Made by a program: the position numbers and the translations under genes. Positions 1-6,711 of a stretch of 10,179 bases of DNA are shown here, in pieces. The stretch is from Bdellovibrionales bacterium. Lineage in GTDB: Bacteria; Bdellovibrionota; UBA2428. The first letter of the stretch is position 1. Every line of letters begins with the position of its first letter. The stretch lies in assembly GCA_018266335.1 (NCBI GenBank), contig JAFEAR010000226.1, positions 1-10,179 of the forward strand, read 5' to 3'. The notes under the pieces are model-generated. The model was not told the origin of the DNA. It made no database searches and saw only the letters and a list, made by a program, of their open reading frames with translations.

Positions 1-99
1 CACTTTGGCGGTGGAGGTGCCGCTAGAAGCGTCCTCAGCCTGGGCAGTTGCGGAGATAGCGAGAAGGGTGAGGAGGGGGAGAACGAAGCGCTTCATCAT
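1..99 (-). CDS. N-terminal fragment of an exported protein (runs off the left edge)
   Basis: The 33 codons visible begin ATG-ATG-AAG and encode a classical signal peptide: MMKR, a hydrophobic core (FVLPLLTLLAIS), then ATAQA followed by acidic ED. The pattern A-Q-A at residues 19-21 is a good signal peptidase I site, so the mature protein should start near Glu22 and be periplasmic, outer-membrane or secreted. There is no lipobox cysteine. The mature part seen is Ser/Thr/Ala-rich, as in a linker, and gives no clue to family. Either of the first two ATG codons could be the start; no clear Shine-Dalgarno sequence precedes them. The gene is divergent from the methyltransferase at 199. Export is well supported; function is unknown. 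Confidence 0.75.
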   Translation of the reverse strand, partial: MMKRFVLPLLTLLAISATAQAEDASSGTSTAKV

Positions 100-198
100 G
101 GACGGTATAAGTACCGGAAGGGCTTCGACGCCTCAAGTTAATAATGTGTAATTAATATGTAATTTGCGCTAACTGCATAGAAAGGCTACCTAAAATGG
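100..198. promoter_or_regulatory. AT-rich divergent intergenic region with an 11-bp-phased direct repeat
   Basis: This 99-base gap separates two divergent genes, so it must carry promoters for both or one shared control region. Its middle is strikingly AT-rich. The heptamer TGTAATT occurs at 147-153 and again at 158-164, a spacing of 11 bases, about one helical turn. On the minus strand TTGAGG is followed after 17 bases by TACTTA, only a few bases from the ATG, which would give a nearly leaderless transcript; this is weak. No convincing plus-strand promoter was picked out. The promoter role follows from gene layout; the operator idea is inference. Confidence 0.35.
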
Positions 199-861
199 GT
201 GTCTTACCCCCGGTATACGCATAGGCCTCCGGAGCATGCCTTTACGTACAAATACGCCCAGCCGAGGGAATATCACTTCTGCCTAGATTCCATTATTTTT
301 GCCTATTTTCTGTCCCTCCAGCTGCCCGCAGAGGCCCCCACTGCGGACTTTCGCGCCCTCGACCTCTGCGCGGGCTGCGGCGTGGTGGGTTTAGAGCTGG
401 CCTACTACCGCCGGTGGATTGAACACTTTGATTTTCTGGAGGTCCAATCCGTCTTTCGCGATTCCTTTGCGGAGAATCTGCGCATCACGGGCCACGAGCA
501 CCAGGACTATCGCTTTATCGAATCGCACCTCAATCATTTGCACAAAGACTTCTTTCGCGCTCGCTACGATTTAATCGTGGCCAATCCACCCTACTTTTTT
601 CCCCAAGAGGGCGTGACTCCCAGTGGGGAAGTGCGGCAGCGTGCGCGCTTTTTTTTGGATGCGCAGCCGAGCGACCTATTCCTAGCCATTGCGGCAGCAC
701 TTAAACCCCAGGGGCGAGCCTTCGTGCTCTTTCGCCCCGGCGATCCACACGGCCGTGGCAACGAAGCAACGCTCAACGCGCTCGTGCCCGCCGATTGCCG
801 CTGGAAAATTGCGGCCGATATCCGTGGTACCTGGGCCCTCGAGATTCAAAAAGTTACCTAA
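199..861 (+). CDS. TrmN6-like SAM-dependent N6-adenine methyltransferase
   Basis: This is a 220-residue class I methyltransferase. An SAM-binding motif I, ALDLCAGCGVVGLEL, lies at residues 53-67, and the catalytic NPPY motif at 129-132 (LIVANPPYFF) marks the group that methylates exocyclic amino groups of adenine, cytosine or glutamine. The N-terminal stretch FTYKYAQPREYHFCLDSIIFA and the 'PSGEVRQRAR...DLFLAIAAALKPQGRAFVLF' layout resemble the TrmN6/YfiC family, which makes m6A37 in tRNA1(Val). The start is GTG at 199: an in-frame TAG at 178-180 excludes an earlier start, and the ATG at 195 is in another frame and stops quickly. AAAGG at 181-185 is a distant Shine-Dalgarno. It is followed 22 bases later by the DTW-domain gene, likely in one transcript. 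The methyltransferase fold is certain; the exact RNA substrate is inferred, and a protein or rRNA target remains possible. Confidence 0.8.
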   Translation: MSYPRYTHRPPEHAFTYKYAQPREYHFCLDSIIFAYFLSLQLPAEAPTADFRALDLCAGCGVVGLELAYYRRWIEHFDFLEVQSVFRDSFAENLRITGHEHQDYRFIESHLNHLHKDFFRARYDLIVANPPYFFPQEGVTPSGEVRQRARFFLDAQPSDLFLAIAAALKPQGRAFVLFRPGDPHGRGNEATLNALVPADCRWKIAADIRGTWALEIQKVT

Positions 862-883
862 GTGCTATGATGGCACCCATCGC

Positions 884-1633
884 ATGAGCGCCGCCACTGA
901 AGCCTATCGCCAACGCAAAGCCGAAATGAATCGCGTGGCGCCAGCGCGGCCGCTCTGCTTGCGCTGCCACAAACCGCAGATCACTTGCTATTGCTCGGTT
1001 CTGCAACCCATCCCCTCACGCCCACGCATTGTGGTGCTGATGCATCCGCTCGAAGCTCGCCACCCGGTGGGCACCGGACGCATGGCGCACCAGTGCCTTA
1101 CCAATTCCGAACTCATCATCGGCATTAATTTTACTCATCACCGACGCGTGCGCGAACTGCTCAATGATCCGCAGCTTTATCCGATGGTGCTCTTTCCTGG
1201 TCCCACGAGTGTCAATCTAACGGCGTTGAATTTAGACCAGCGCCAAGCCCTCATTCCCGCGGATCGCGAGCCAGTGATTATTGTGCTCGACGGCACCTGG
1301 CACCTTGCCAAAAAGATGCTGCATCGCTCGCCCAATTTGCAGAAAATTCCCCGCCTCTGCTTCACTCCCGACCGGCTTTCGGAATTCACTGTGCGCAAAC
1401 AGCCGCACGCTCAATGCTTTTCGACCATCGAAGCCATTCACGAATTGCTCTCGCTCTTTCACGGGCCCGGCCCCGCTCCGCACGATGTACTCATAGAGTC
1501 TTTTCGGAGTATGGTGTCGCGTCAGCTAAGTTTTAAAGGAACCGGCCCTACGCGCCACCAAATCAGCTATGCACGTCGCATGGCTAAAAAACTTGCACGC
1601 AAGCAGCAGAGCGAAAATCACCGTTCGCCGTAA
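884..1633 (+). CDS. tapT: DTW-domain tRNA-uridine aminocarboxypropyltransferase (TapT/YfiP type)
   Basis: This 249-residue protein has the hallmarks of the DTW family. A zinc-binding cluster CxxC-x6-CxC is formed by Cys25, Cys28, Cys35 and Cys37. An 'LMHPLEARHPVGTGRMA' segment lies around residues 52-68, an 'LFPGPTS' loop at 103-109, and the signature VLDGTWHLAKKML at 134-146 is followed by SPNLQKIPRL. 'QCFSTIEAIHELL' at 177-189 is the usual C-terminal motif. Family members use SAM to attach a 3-amino-3-carboxypropyl group to a tRNA uridine (acp3U47 in E. coli). The ATG at 884 is preferred over earlier in-frame codons, because upstream reading lies inside the methyltransferase gene and resembles nothing, while the zinc motif starts 24 residues in. 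Its last 16 bases overlap the convergent CBS gene. The basic tail (KKLARK) suits RNA binding. Confidence 0.85.
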   Translation: MSAATEAYRQRKAEMNRVAPARPLCLRCHKPQITCYCSVLQPIPSRPRIVVLMHPLEARHPVGTGRMAHQCLTNSELIIGINFTHHRRVRELLNDPQLYPMVLFPGPTSVNLTALNLDQRQALIPADREPVIIVLDGTWHLAKKMLHRSPNLQKIPRLCFTPDRLSEFTVRKQPHAQCFSTIEAIHELLSLFHGPGPAPHDVLIESFRSMVSRQLSFKGTGPTRHQISYARRMAKKLARKQQSENHRSP

Positions 1634-2013
1634 AGTCCGCGCACAATAAAGTCAGTGACATCGCGCAGACCAAGCATGCCGAAAGGGCGCTCATCTGCAC
1701 CCACCACGGGTAAATGCCGCAACCGCTTTTTGTACATGAGGCGCATAGCCTCTTCGATATCAGTCTCGGGGGTAATAGTGATAACGTCTTTGGTCATCAC
1801 ATCACCAATGACCAGCTCAGCCGGATCAAGCCCCTTGGCCACCACGCGGTTCATGAGGTCACGTTCGCTAAAGATTCCCGCAAGCTTATCGTCCTGAATG
1901 ACAACCACGGCGCCGCAGCGACGCTCGGTCATGTACGCCACGGCCTCCTTAACGGTAGCTTCGGGCTTAACGGCTAACAAACCTTCGGGCAAAATTTCTT
2001 TAATGGGCACCAT
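1618..2013 (-). CDS. Stand-alone tandem CBS-domain protein
   Basis: The 131 residues are two CBS motifs and little else. CBS1 spans about 8-60 (ending GIFSERDLMNRVVAKGLDP), and CBS2 about 70-125, with 'DVMTKDVITITPETDIEEAMRLM' and 'RLRHLPVV', then 'LRDVTDFIVRG'. A pair of this kind forms a Bateman module that binds adenosyl ligands such as AMP, ATP or SAM and senses energy state; no effector domain is attached, so it would act through a partner. The ATG at 2013 is chosen because GGGGA stands four bases upstream and the CBS1 fold begins right after it. A longer form from a TTG at 2100 adds 29 residues unlike the family. Its end overlaps the tapT gene in opposite orientation. The family assignment is secure; the physiological role is unknown. 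Confidence 0.85.
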   Translation of the reverse strand: MVPIKEILPEGLLAVKPEATVKEAVAYMTERRCGAVVVIQDDKLAGIFSERDLMNRVVAKGLDPAELVIGDVMTKDVITITPETDIEEAMRLMYKKRLRHLPVVGADERPFGMLGLRDVTDFIVRGLYGER

Positions 2014-2136
2014 GCTGTCCCCAAATTTTACCCGTTTCGCCGATGGTCCGCTGGGGTCTTTTTGCGCATGATAGATATTTCCTACGAGGGTTCCTACCAA
2101 CTCGCCTTGTCAGGAAACTTAGCCTAAAACATAAAT
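2014..2136. promoter_or_regulatory. Divergent promoter region between the CBS gene and the AsmA-like/selD/mnmH operon
   Basis: These 123 bases lie between two outward-facing genes. On the minus strand a TATCAT box (plus-strand 2068-2073) would give the CBS gene a leader of about 50-60 bases, though no good -35 is placed for it. On the plus strand TTGTCA at 2107-2112 is followed after 17 bases by CATAAA at 2130-2135, which runs right into the ATG at 2137. If that is the promoter, the start site would fall inside the annotated gene, so it is doubtful. The promoter role follows from gene layout; the boxes are guesses by eye. Confidence 0.35.
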
Positions 2137-3198
2137 ATGAAGCGTTGGGCCTGGGTTATCTTCATGGTCATTTTGCTCCTCGCTGGAGTCATCGTGGTCC
2201 GCGTACAAGCCCCCCGCATGATCGTGCAACACATTCGCGAAGGCATCGTTGCCAACTGTCCAAGCTGCACCCTCGAGGTGGGCGACGTGAGCTATTCGTT
2301 CGCCAAGCCCAAGCGAATTACTTTCGATAAAATTCGACTCAAATCGGGACAACCGGGCGGACTGGAAGTCGATGCTCGCGTGGAGCGAGTTACGATCGAA
2401 ATTAAGTCGCTCAATGTAGCGGCCGAAACTGTAACCTTTCAAAACATCGTGGCCACTCACCCGGAGGTGATCGTGGTCGATGGCGACGAAGCAGCTCCGC
2501 CCGCTCTCCCTCCGCCCGCCAATCCACCTGCGTCCAGCGATCGCAGCTTCGACTACAAGATATCGCAAATCGAATTCAGCGATGGCACGTTCACTTACAT
2601 AAGACCCACTCACGGCACACGGGCCAGCCTGAACATCTACAAAATCGGAGGGCGCGTTGGTGAAATGGGCAACGCGAACGATATACGGGACCACGTGGTC
2701 GAAGGCGAGGCCCACGCGCAACTGGAGCAATCGGGACATTTCGATCTCAAAGTCAGCACCTTTATTTTTAAACGCCCTACGTACGTCGACGTCAAAGTTG
2801 AAATTGCCGATCAAAACGTGGGCGACGTCACCCCCTTCTTCCGTGAAAACGATGGCGTCACTCTGCAGGGATTGCTCAAAGAGGGTTCCGGTCAGGTTGA
2901 ATTACGTGGCAGCCTCGCGCATGCGCAAGTGCGCGCCGTATTTGAAAATCTAAAAGTTAAGGTCGAACGGACTTACGACCGCAGTGCCGGAATGGCGCTC
3001 CTCACAAATATTGGGGAGTCACTCACGGTGCGTGGCGATAACTTAAAGGTCGAGCCCGAGAACCAAGTTCGCAGCGTGGATATTGAACGCCGTCCGGACG
3101 AATCTTTAGTCAGTTTTATTTTGCGGGGCATGAAGTTAGCCGCCATTAAGGTTGCCACCGTTCCCTACACCATTCACTCGCAGCGGGAACGGCGTTAA
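2137..3198 (+). CDS. AsmA-like/DUF748-like membrane-anchored envelope protein upstream of selD
   Basis: I do not recognise a named gene. The 353-residue product has one N-terminal transmembrane segment (about residues 5-22) after a positive MKR, so the rest should face the periplasm. The body is beta-rich with alternating hydrophobic residues and recurring 'V..V...I' strands, as in AsmA-family repeats that form a lipid-carrying groove: EVDARVERVTIEIKSLNV, then SQIEFSDGTFTYI around 143-155, and VTLQGLLKEGSGQVELRG around 241-258. A proline-rich linker (about 119-131) separates two lobes. A CPSC motif at 41-44 just outside the membrane could form a disulfide. No good ribosome site is seen. Its TAA is directly followed by the selD ATG, implying co-transcription and translational coupling. 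The AsmA-like assignment rests on texture and topology, not on a diagnostic motif; a plain hypothetical exported protein is the fallback. Confidence 0.65.
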   Translation: MKRWAWVIFMVILLLAGVIVVRVQAPRMIVQHIREGIVANCPSCTLEVGDVSYSFAKPKRITFDKIRLKSGQPGGLEVDARVERVTIEIKSLNVAAETVTFQNIVATHPEVIVVDGDEAAPPALPPPANPPASSDRSFDYKISQIEFSDGTFTYIRPTHGTRASLNIYKIGGRVGEMGNANDIRDHVVEGEAHAQLEQSGHFDLKVSTFIFKRPTYVDVKVEIADQNVGDVTPFFRENDGVTLQGLLKEGSGQVELRGSLAHAQVRAVFENLKVKVERTYDRSAGMALLTNIGESLTVRGDNLKVEPENQVRSVDIERRPDESLVSFILRGMKLAAIKVATVPYTIHSQRERR

Positions 3199-4242
3199 AT
3201 GTCGTCCGTTCGCCTAACCCAAACGGTGCAGAAGGGCGGCTGCGCCGCGAAGGTTGCCGCCACGGAACTCCGTAAAATCTTGTCCCAAGTGCGTTTTCCC
3301 TCGGCGCCGCCCGAGCTGATGATCGATACGGGAACTTTTGACGACGCAGCCATTTATCGCATCAATTCGGAATTGGCTCTCGTCCAGACTCTCGACTTTT
3401 TCACTCCCATCGTTGATTCACCTCGCCTCTTTGGGCGCATTGCGGCCGCCAACGCACTGAGCGACGTTTACGCCATGGGCGGCGTACCCAAAACGGCTCT
3501 CGCAATTTTCGCCTTTCCCCTCGCCACGCTCGACAACTCCGTGGCGGTGGAGGTGTTGCAAGGCGCCGCCGACACGGTAAACGAGGCGAAAGCCGCTCTG
3601 GTCGGCGGACACACCATTGACGACGACACCCTCAAATTCGGTCTTTCGGTGACAGGCTTTGTGCATCCGGACCGAGTTTGGTCCAATGCCGGCGCCCAAG
3701 CTGGGGATGTGCTCATACTCACCAAAGCCCTCGGCACGGGCACGCTCACGGCCGCACTTAAGCGCGGCGAAGCGAGCGAGGAAGACATTCAGGATGGCCT
3801 GAACAGCATGTGCCAATTGAACGACGTGGCATCGGTTCTCTCGAGCGATCAACTCGCCGCCGTGCATGCCGCCACGGATATCACGGGCTTTGGCTTTGCC
3901 GGGCATGCTCTGAATTTGGCGCGAGCCAGTCGAGTAAGCCTGCAGATTCAAACCGCCCTGCTGCCGCGCTTTGCCCGCGCCATGGAATTTTTGTCCGCGG
4001 GTTTTCTTACCAAAGCGCACCGAACCAATCGCGATTACGTGGGCGAGCAGGTTCACTTTGCGCACGATGATCTCCTTCATCAACAACTCGTGTTCGACCC
4101 CCAAACCAGTGGAGGCCTTTTGCTCGCGGTGGCTCCCTCGTCGGCCGAGCGTGTTCTTACGCAACTGACGCACCGATTCGGCTCGGCCCAAATTATCGGT
4201 TCCGTGCAGAGCTCGGTGGGGGCCGCCCTCCAATTCACGTGA
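3199..4242 (+). CDS. selD: Selenide, water dikinase (selenophosphate synthase)
   Basis: SelD uses ATP, selenide and water to make selenophosphate, the selenium donor for selenocysteine and for tRNA 2-selenouridine. The 347-residue length matches the family. The N-terminal VRLTQ...GGCAAK carries the catalytic Cys15 and Lys18, matching Cys17 and Lys20 of the E. coli enzyme; the catalytic residue is cysteine, not selenocysteine. Asp49 (FDDAAIY), Asp89 (ALSDVYAMGG) and Asp227 (TDITGFGFAGH) stand where the metal-binding aspartates are expected. LVGGHTIDD at about 134-142 is also typical. The ATG follows the preceding stop codon without a gap, and GGGA at 3185-3188 is a modest ribosome site, so translational coupling is likely. 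It overlaps mnmH by four bases. No selA, selB or selC is in the window, so the visible use of selenophosphate is tRNA modification. Confidence 0.96.
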   Translation: MSSVRLTQTVQKGGCAAKVAATELRKILSQVRFPSAPPELMIDTGTFDDAAIYRINSELALVQTLDFFTPIVDSPRLFGRIAAANALSDVYAMGGVPKTALAIFAFPLATLDNSVAVEVLQGAADTVNEAKAALVGGHTIDDDTLKFGLSVTGFVHPDRVWSNAGAQAGDVLILTKALGTGTLTAALKRGEASEEDIQDGLNSMCQLNDVASVLSSDQLAAVHAATDITGFGFAGHALNLARASRVSLQIQTALLPRFARAMEFLSAGFLTKAHRTNRDYVGEQVHFAHDDLLHQQLVFDPQTSGGLLLAVAPSSAERVLTQLTHRFGSAQIIGSVQSSVGAALQFT

Positions 4243-5249
4243 GCCAAATTGTTCCCACTCAATTTACCCAGTTGCTAATGCGCGATACGCATTGGATTGA
4301 TGTGCGTGCGCCCATCGAATTCTCTAGCGGGTCCATTCCGGGCGCAATTAATTTGCCCCTCCTTACCGACGAAGAACGGCACCGCATCGGCATTACCTAC
4401 AAGGAACAAGGGCAAGCCGCCGCCGTGGCGCTAGGCCACGAGCTCGTTAGTGGCAACATTCGCAACACTCGCATTGAAGCCTGGAGCGCAGAAGTGGAGC
4501 GCCATCCGGATGCCATTATCTACTGCTTCCGCGGAGGCTTGCGCTCGCAAATCGTGCAGAGCTGGCTGCAGGAGCGCGGTATCGACCGTCCGATCGTCGA
4601 GGGCGGATACAAAGCGCTGCGGCGTTTTCTGTTGGACGCACTCGAGGCGGCGGCCGAAATGGATTTCCAAGTCGTTTGCGGCGCCACGGGTTCGGGCAAG
4701 ACCGACTACCTGCGCGCCAGCGGCAAGCCGCACATTGATCTCGAAGCCTGCGCGGCTCACCGGGGGTCCGCATTTGGCGCCTATCCCTACCCCCAACCCA
4801 GCCAAGCGGACTTCGAGAATATTTTGGCGCGTCAACTCCTGCGCGTGCAAGGCAAATCAGGGCCCGTGTTGGTGGAAGACGAAAGTCGCATGATTGGCCG
4901 GCGCACCATCCCCGAAACTTTATTTCGTCGTCTGCAGATAAGTCCGCGCATCGTGCTCGAGGTTCCCCTGGAACGGCGAGTGGACCGAATTTTACGCGAC
5001 TACGTAGAAAATTCGAGTTTAGGCGAGTCAGGCGACCTAACTCGCTTCGATGACTTTCGCTCCGCCGTCCGCGCCATATCGCGCAAACTCGGCGGACTCC
5101 GCACCCAGGAATTGCTGAGCGATCTCGATGCGGCGCAGGCGGCGTTCACTGCGGGCCAAGGCTTCGGCACCAATCGCGAATGGATTCGTAAACTTTTAGT
5201 TTGGTACTATGACCCGCATTACAATCGCGGGACCCTAAAAACTTCCTGA
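4239..5249 (+). CDS. mnmH: tRNA 2-selenouridine synthase (MnmH/SelU)
   Basis: MnmH replaces sulfur by selenium in (mnm5)s2U34 at the wobble position of tRNAs for Lys, Glu and Gln, through a geranylated intermediate, using selenophosphate from SelD. The 336-residue protein has the full two-domain layout. An N-terminal rhodanese domain runs from about 8 to 130, with WIDVRAPIEFSSGSIPGAINLPLL and the active-site loop YCFRGGLRSQ, whose Cys96 is the catalytic cysteine. A P-loop domain follows with GATGSGKT at 148-155. The start is a GTG inside the GTGA junction with selD, a clear sign of translational coupling. The linkage of selD and mnmH supports selenouridine formation. Its last 15 bases overlap the convergent lipoprotein gene. 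Length and motifs give no sign of damage. Confidence 0.95.
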   Translation: MSQIVPTQFTQLLMRDTHWIDVRAPIEFSSGSIPGAINLPLLTDEERHRIGITYKEQGQAAAVALGHELVSGNIRNTRIEAWSAEVERHPDAIIYCFRGGLRSQIVQSWLQERGIDRPIVEGGYKALRRFLLDALEAAAEMDFQVVCGATGSGKTDYLRASGKPHIDLEACAAHRGSAFGAYPYPQPSQADFENILARQLLRVQGKSGPVLVEDESRMIGRRTIPETLFRRLQISPRIVLEVPLERRVDRILRDYVENSSLGESGDLTRFDDFRSAVRAISRKLGGLRTQELLSDLDAAQAAFTAGQGFGTNREWIRKLLVWYYDPHYNRGTLKTS

Positions 5250-5510
5250 ACATCCTTGATCAACAAAATAGCGCTGCCGCAAACCGCGCGCACAGCCGTG
5301 GTTAAGGGTTTCATTCCTTAGACCATCGCAGAGACTGGCCTTGGAGGAAAAGCTCTGGTCTCCCGTTTGGCATCCATTCTCGTTGAAGGAATAACTCAGA
5401 TCGTCCGCCGTAGTCACCACACCCCCCGGCCCGATCGAAGTGTCCCCACACGCAGACAGAAGCAAAGCCGTAACAAAAATTAAAGCGACAGAGTAGAACG
5501 CGCGGGTCAT
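5235..5510 (-). CDS. Small cysteine-containing lipoprotein of unknown function
   Basis: The 91-residue product starts MTRAFYSVALIFVTALLLSAC, with a lipobox LSAC placing the lipidated cysteine at residue 21 and Gly-Asp after it. The mature part is about 70 residues with exactly four further cysteines (47, 61, 73, 87), enough for two disulfides in the periplasm. Their spacing (NGCQTG, LCDGLRNETLNHGC, RQRYFVDQGC) looks like a compact disulfide-stabilised fold. I believe similar small proteins occur in Bdellovibrio relatives, but that is recall only. The ATG at 5510 lacks a strong Shine-Dalgarno. The gene lies downstream of the phospholipase-D gene on the same strand, with a 44-base gap, and its end overlaps mnmH by 15 bases. 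Export and lipidation are well supported; function is unknown. Confidence 0.75.
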   Translation of the reverse strand: MTRAFYSVALIFVTALLLSACGDTSIGPGGVVTTADDLSYSFNENGCQTGDQSFSSKASLCDGLRNETLNHGCARGLRQRYFVDQGCSGSF

Positions 5511-5554
5511 GTATCGAATCTATAGACTATCGGGGGTCCCTATAAAACTTTTAT

Positions 5555-6688
5555 TTATAAGAGCGGGCGGAACATCAGGAAGAAAAGCTCCAGAGTGCGC
5601 ATCCAAAGGCCGCGACGTCCCCAGCGTTTGGCATCAATTGGACTGGATACCTTGAGATCGTTTTCAAATTGAGAACTCAACAAATCAACATTCCGAGCAT
5701 CGGAAAGAATCAAATCGGCTTCGAGGTCCTGAAAAAAACTTCGCCGATTCAGATTTGAGGACCCCACCATGGCGCGATCATCGTAAATCAAAACTTTGGC
5801 GTGGAGCATAGAGGGCTGGTACTCGTAAATTTTTGCTCCATGCTTCTGCAATTTACCGTAAAAACTGCGACCCACGATTTGACTCGGAAAAGAATCAGTT
5901 TTGTGGGGAAATAAAAGGCGGAGGTCCACGCCCCGGTCAACAGCTCGCAATAACTCGCGAAAAAGTTGCCGATCCGGAACGAAATAGGGATTGGTAATCC
6001 ATATCCGCCGGCGAGTTTGCCCCAAACATTCGATAAGCTCACGACGATACTGAATGCTTTCCGCCGCCGTTGAATTGATGTGAAGCTTAAGGAAGGGAGC
6101 CTTGAGCGTTTTCTGAAGTCGCTGCCGCACGGAATAGTTATCAGAATTTTCCCAGGCCACGGCGAAGGCCGAGGACAGCGCCCCTAGAGCATCGCTCTCC
6201 ACTCGAACCGACGTGTCTCGCCACGCCTCGTTTCCGTGGACCGAGGGCAGATGCCGCGCACTAACGTTCATGCTCCCCACAAAGACCACCCGGCCATCCA
6301 CGAGACATGTTTTGCGGTGATTACGACGATTTAACTTGTGCAAACCCATTCGAATTCGCCGCAGAGTCAAATATTTCCAAAAGTGAAAATTTTTTCTTTG
6401 CCAAGGAAGCGGATGAAAGAATCTCACCCGAACACCCCGTTGACGATATGCTTCCGCATCGTCATGGGACCAATTCGAGGCACCAAACCCATCCAGCAGC
6501 AACCGCACTTGAACGCCCCGGCGTGCGGCAGCCGTTAGCTCTAAAAGTACTTTGTCGCCCAGCTCGTCCCGATCAAAAATATAGGTTTCTAAATCGATAC
6601 TGACGCGGGCTTCCGCAATCGATGCGCAAAGAGAAGCAAAGAACTCATCGCCATTAGCAAAGACTAATTCCGATGCCGAACTTCCCAA
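5555..6688 (-). CDS. Two-HKD phospholipase-D family protein, cardiolipin-synthase (ClsB) like
   Basis: This 377-residue protein has two complete HKD motifs. The first is HRKTCLVD (His124, Lys126, Asp131) followed by GRVVFVGSMN; the second is HAKVLIYD (His296, Lys298, Asp303) followed by DRAMVGSSNLNRRS. Two HKD halves form one active site for phosphatidyl transfer. The opening 'IAEARVSIDLETYIFDRDELG' and 'ITNPYFVPDRQLFREL' are typical of bacterial cardiolipin synthases. No N-terminal membrane helices are present, so it resembles ClsB rather than ClsA; a hydrophobic C-terminus (LELFFLMFRPLL) may aid membrane contact. The start is TTG, supported by GAGGAAGG just upstream. It lies 23 bases after mscL on the same strand, and both act at the membrane. 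Other PLD reactions cannot be excluded from sequence alone. Confidence 0.85.
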   Translation of the reverse strand: MGSSASELVFANGDEFFASLCASIAEARVSIDLETYIFDRDELGDKVLLELTAAARRGVQVRLLLDGFGASNWSHDDAEAYRQRGVRVRFFHPLPWQRKNFHFWKYLTLRRIRMGLHKLNRRNHRKTCLVDGRVVFVGSMNVSARHLPSVHGNEAWRDTSVRVESDALGALSSAFAVAWENSDNYSVRQRLQKTLKAPFLKLHINSTAAESIQYRRELIECLGQTRRRIWITNPYFVPDRQLFRELLRAVDRGVDLRLLFPHKTDSFPSQIVGRSFYGKLQKHGAKIYEYQPSMLHAKVLIYDDRAMVGSSNLNRRSFFQDLEADLILSDARNVDLLSSQFENDLKVSSPIDAKRWGRRGLWMRTLELFFLMFRPLL

Positions 6689-6694
6689 AGTACT

Positions 6695-6703
6695 TCCTTC
6701 CTC
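6695..6703 (-). promoter_or_regulatory. Ribosome binding site that decides the TTG start of the PLD gene
   Basis: Read on the minus strand, GAGGAAGGA stands six bases before the TTG at 6688. This is one of the best Shine-Dalgarno matches in the window. No ATG or GTG in this frame lies between the mscL stop and the TTG, and the reading from TTG quickly enters the conserved PLD fold. Confidence 0.6.
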
Positions 6704-6711
6704 GCCTTGGG

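Noticed and set aside
689..883. Longer N-terminus for the DTW protein starting at 689
   Set aside because: The extra 65 codons lie inside the methyltransferase gene and do not resemble the family. The ATG at 884 places the zinc motif at the usual distance from the start.
2014..2100. TTG start at 2100 for the CBS protein
   Set aside because: It adds 29 residues before the first CBS motif with no family resemblance. The ATG at 2013 has GGGGA four bases upstream.
2119..2814. Minus-strand open frame over the AsmA-like gene
   Set aside because: The plus-strand frame has a membrane anchor, linker and operon coupling to selD, whereas the minus frame is His/Asp-rich, without motifs, and would end in the divergent promoter region.
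3418..4233. Long minus-strand open frame within selD
   Set aside because: It lies wholly inside an intact selD, has no ribosome site or domain signature, and reflects the codon bias of the opposite strand.
3199..4242. Selenocysteine codon (UGA) in selD
   Set aside because: The catalytic position reads as a normal cysteine codon (Cys15) and no in-frame TGA occurs before the final stop.
5519..5549. Palindrome TCTATAGA and ATAAAA/TTTTAT dyad between the lipoprotein and PLD genes as a terminator
   Set aside because: The stems are short and AT-only, without a GC-rich stem plus T-run. They are as likely to be promoter-related or chance in AT-rich DNA.
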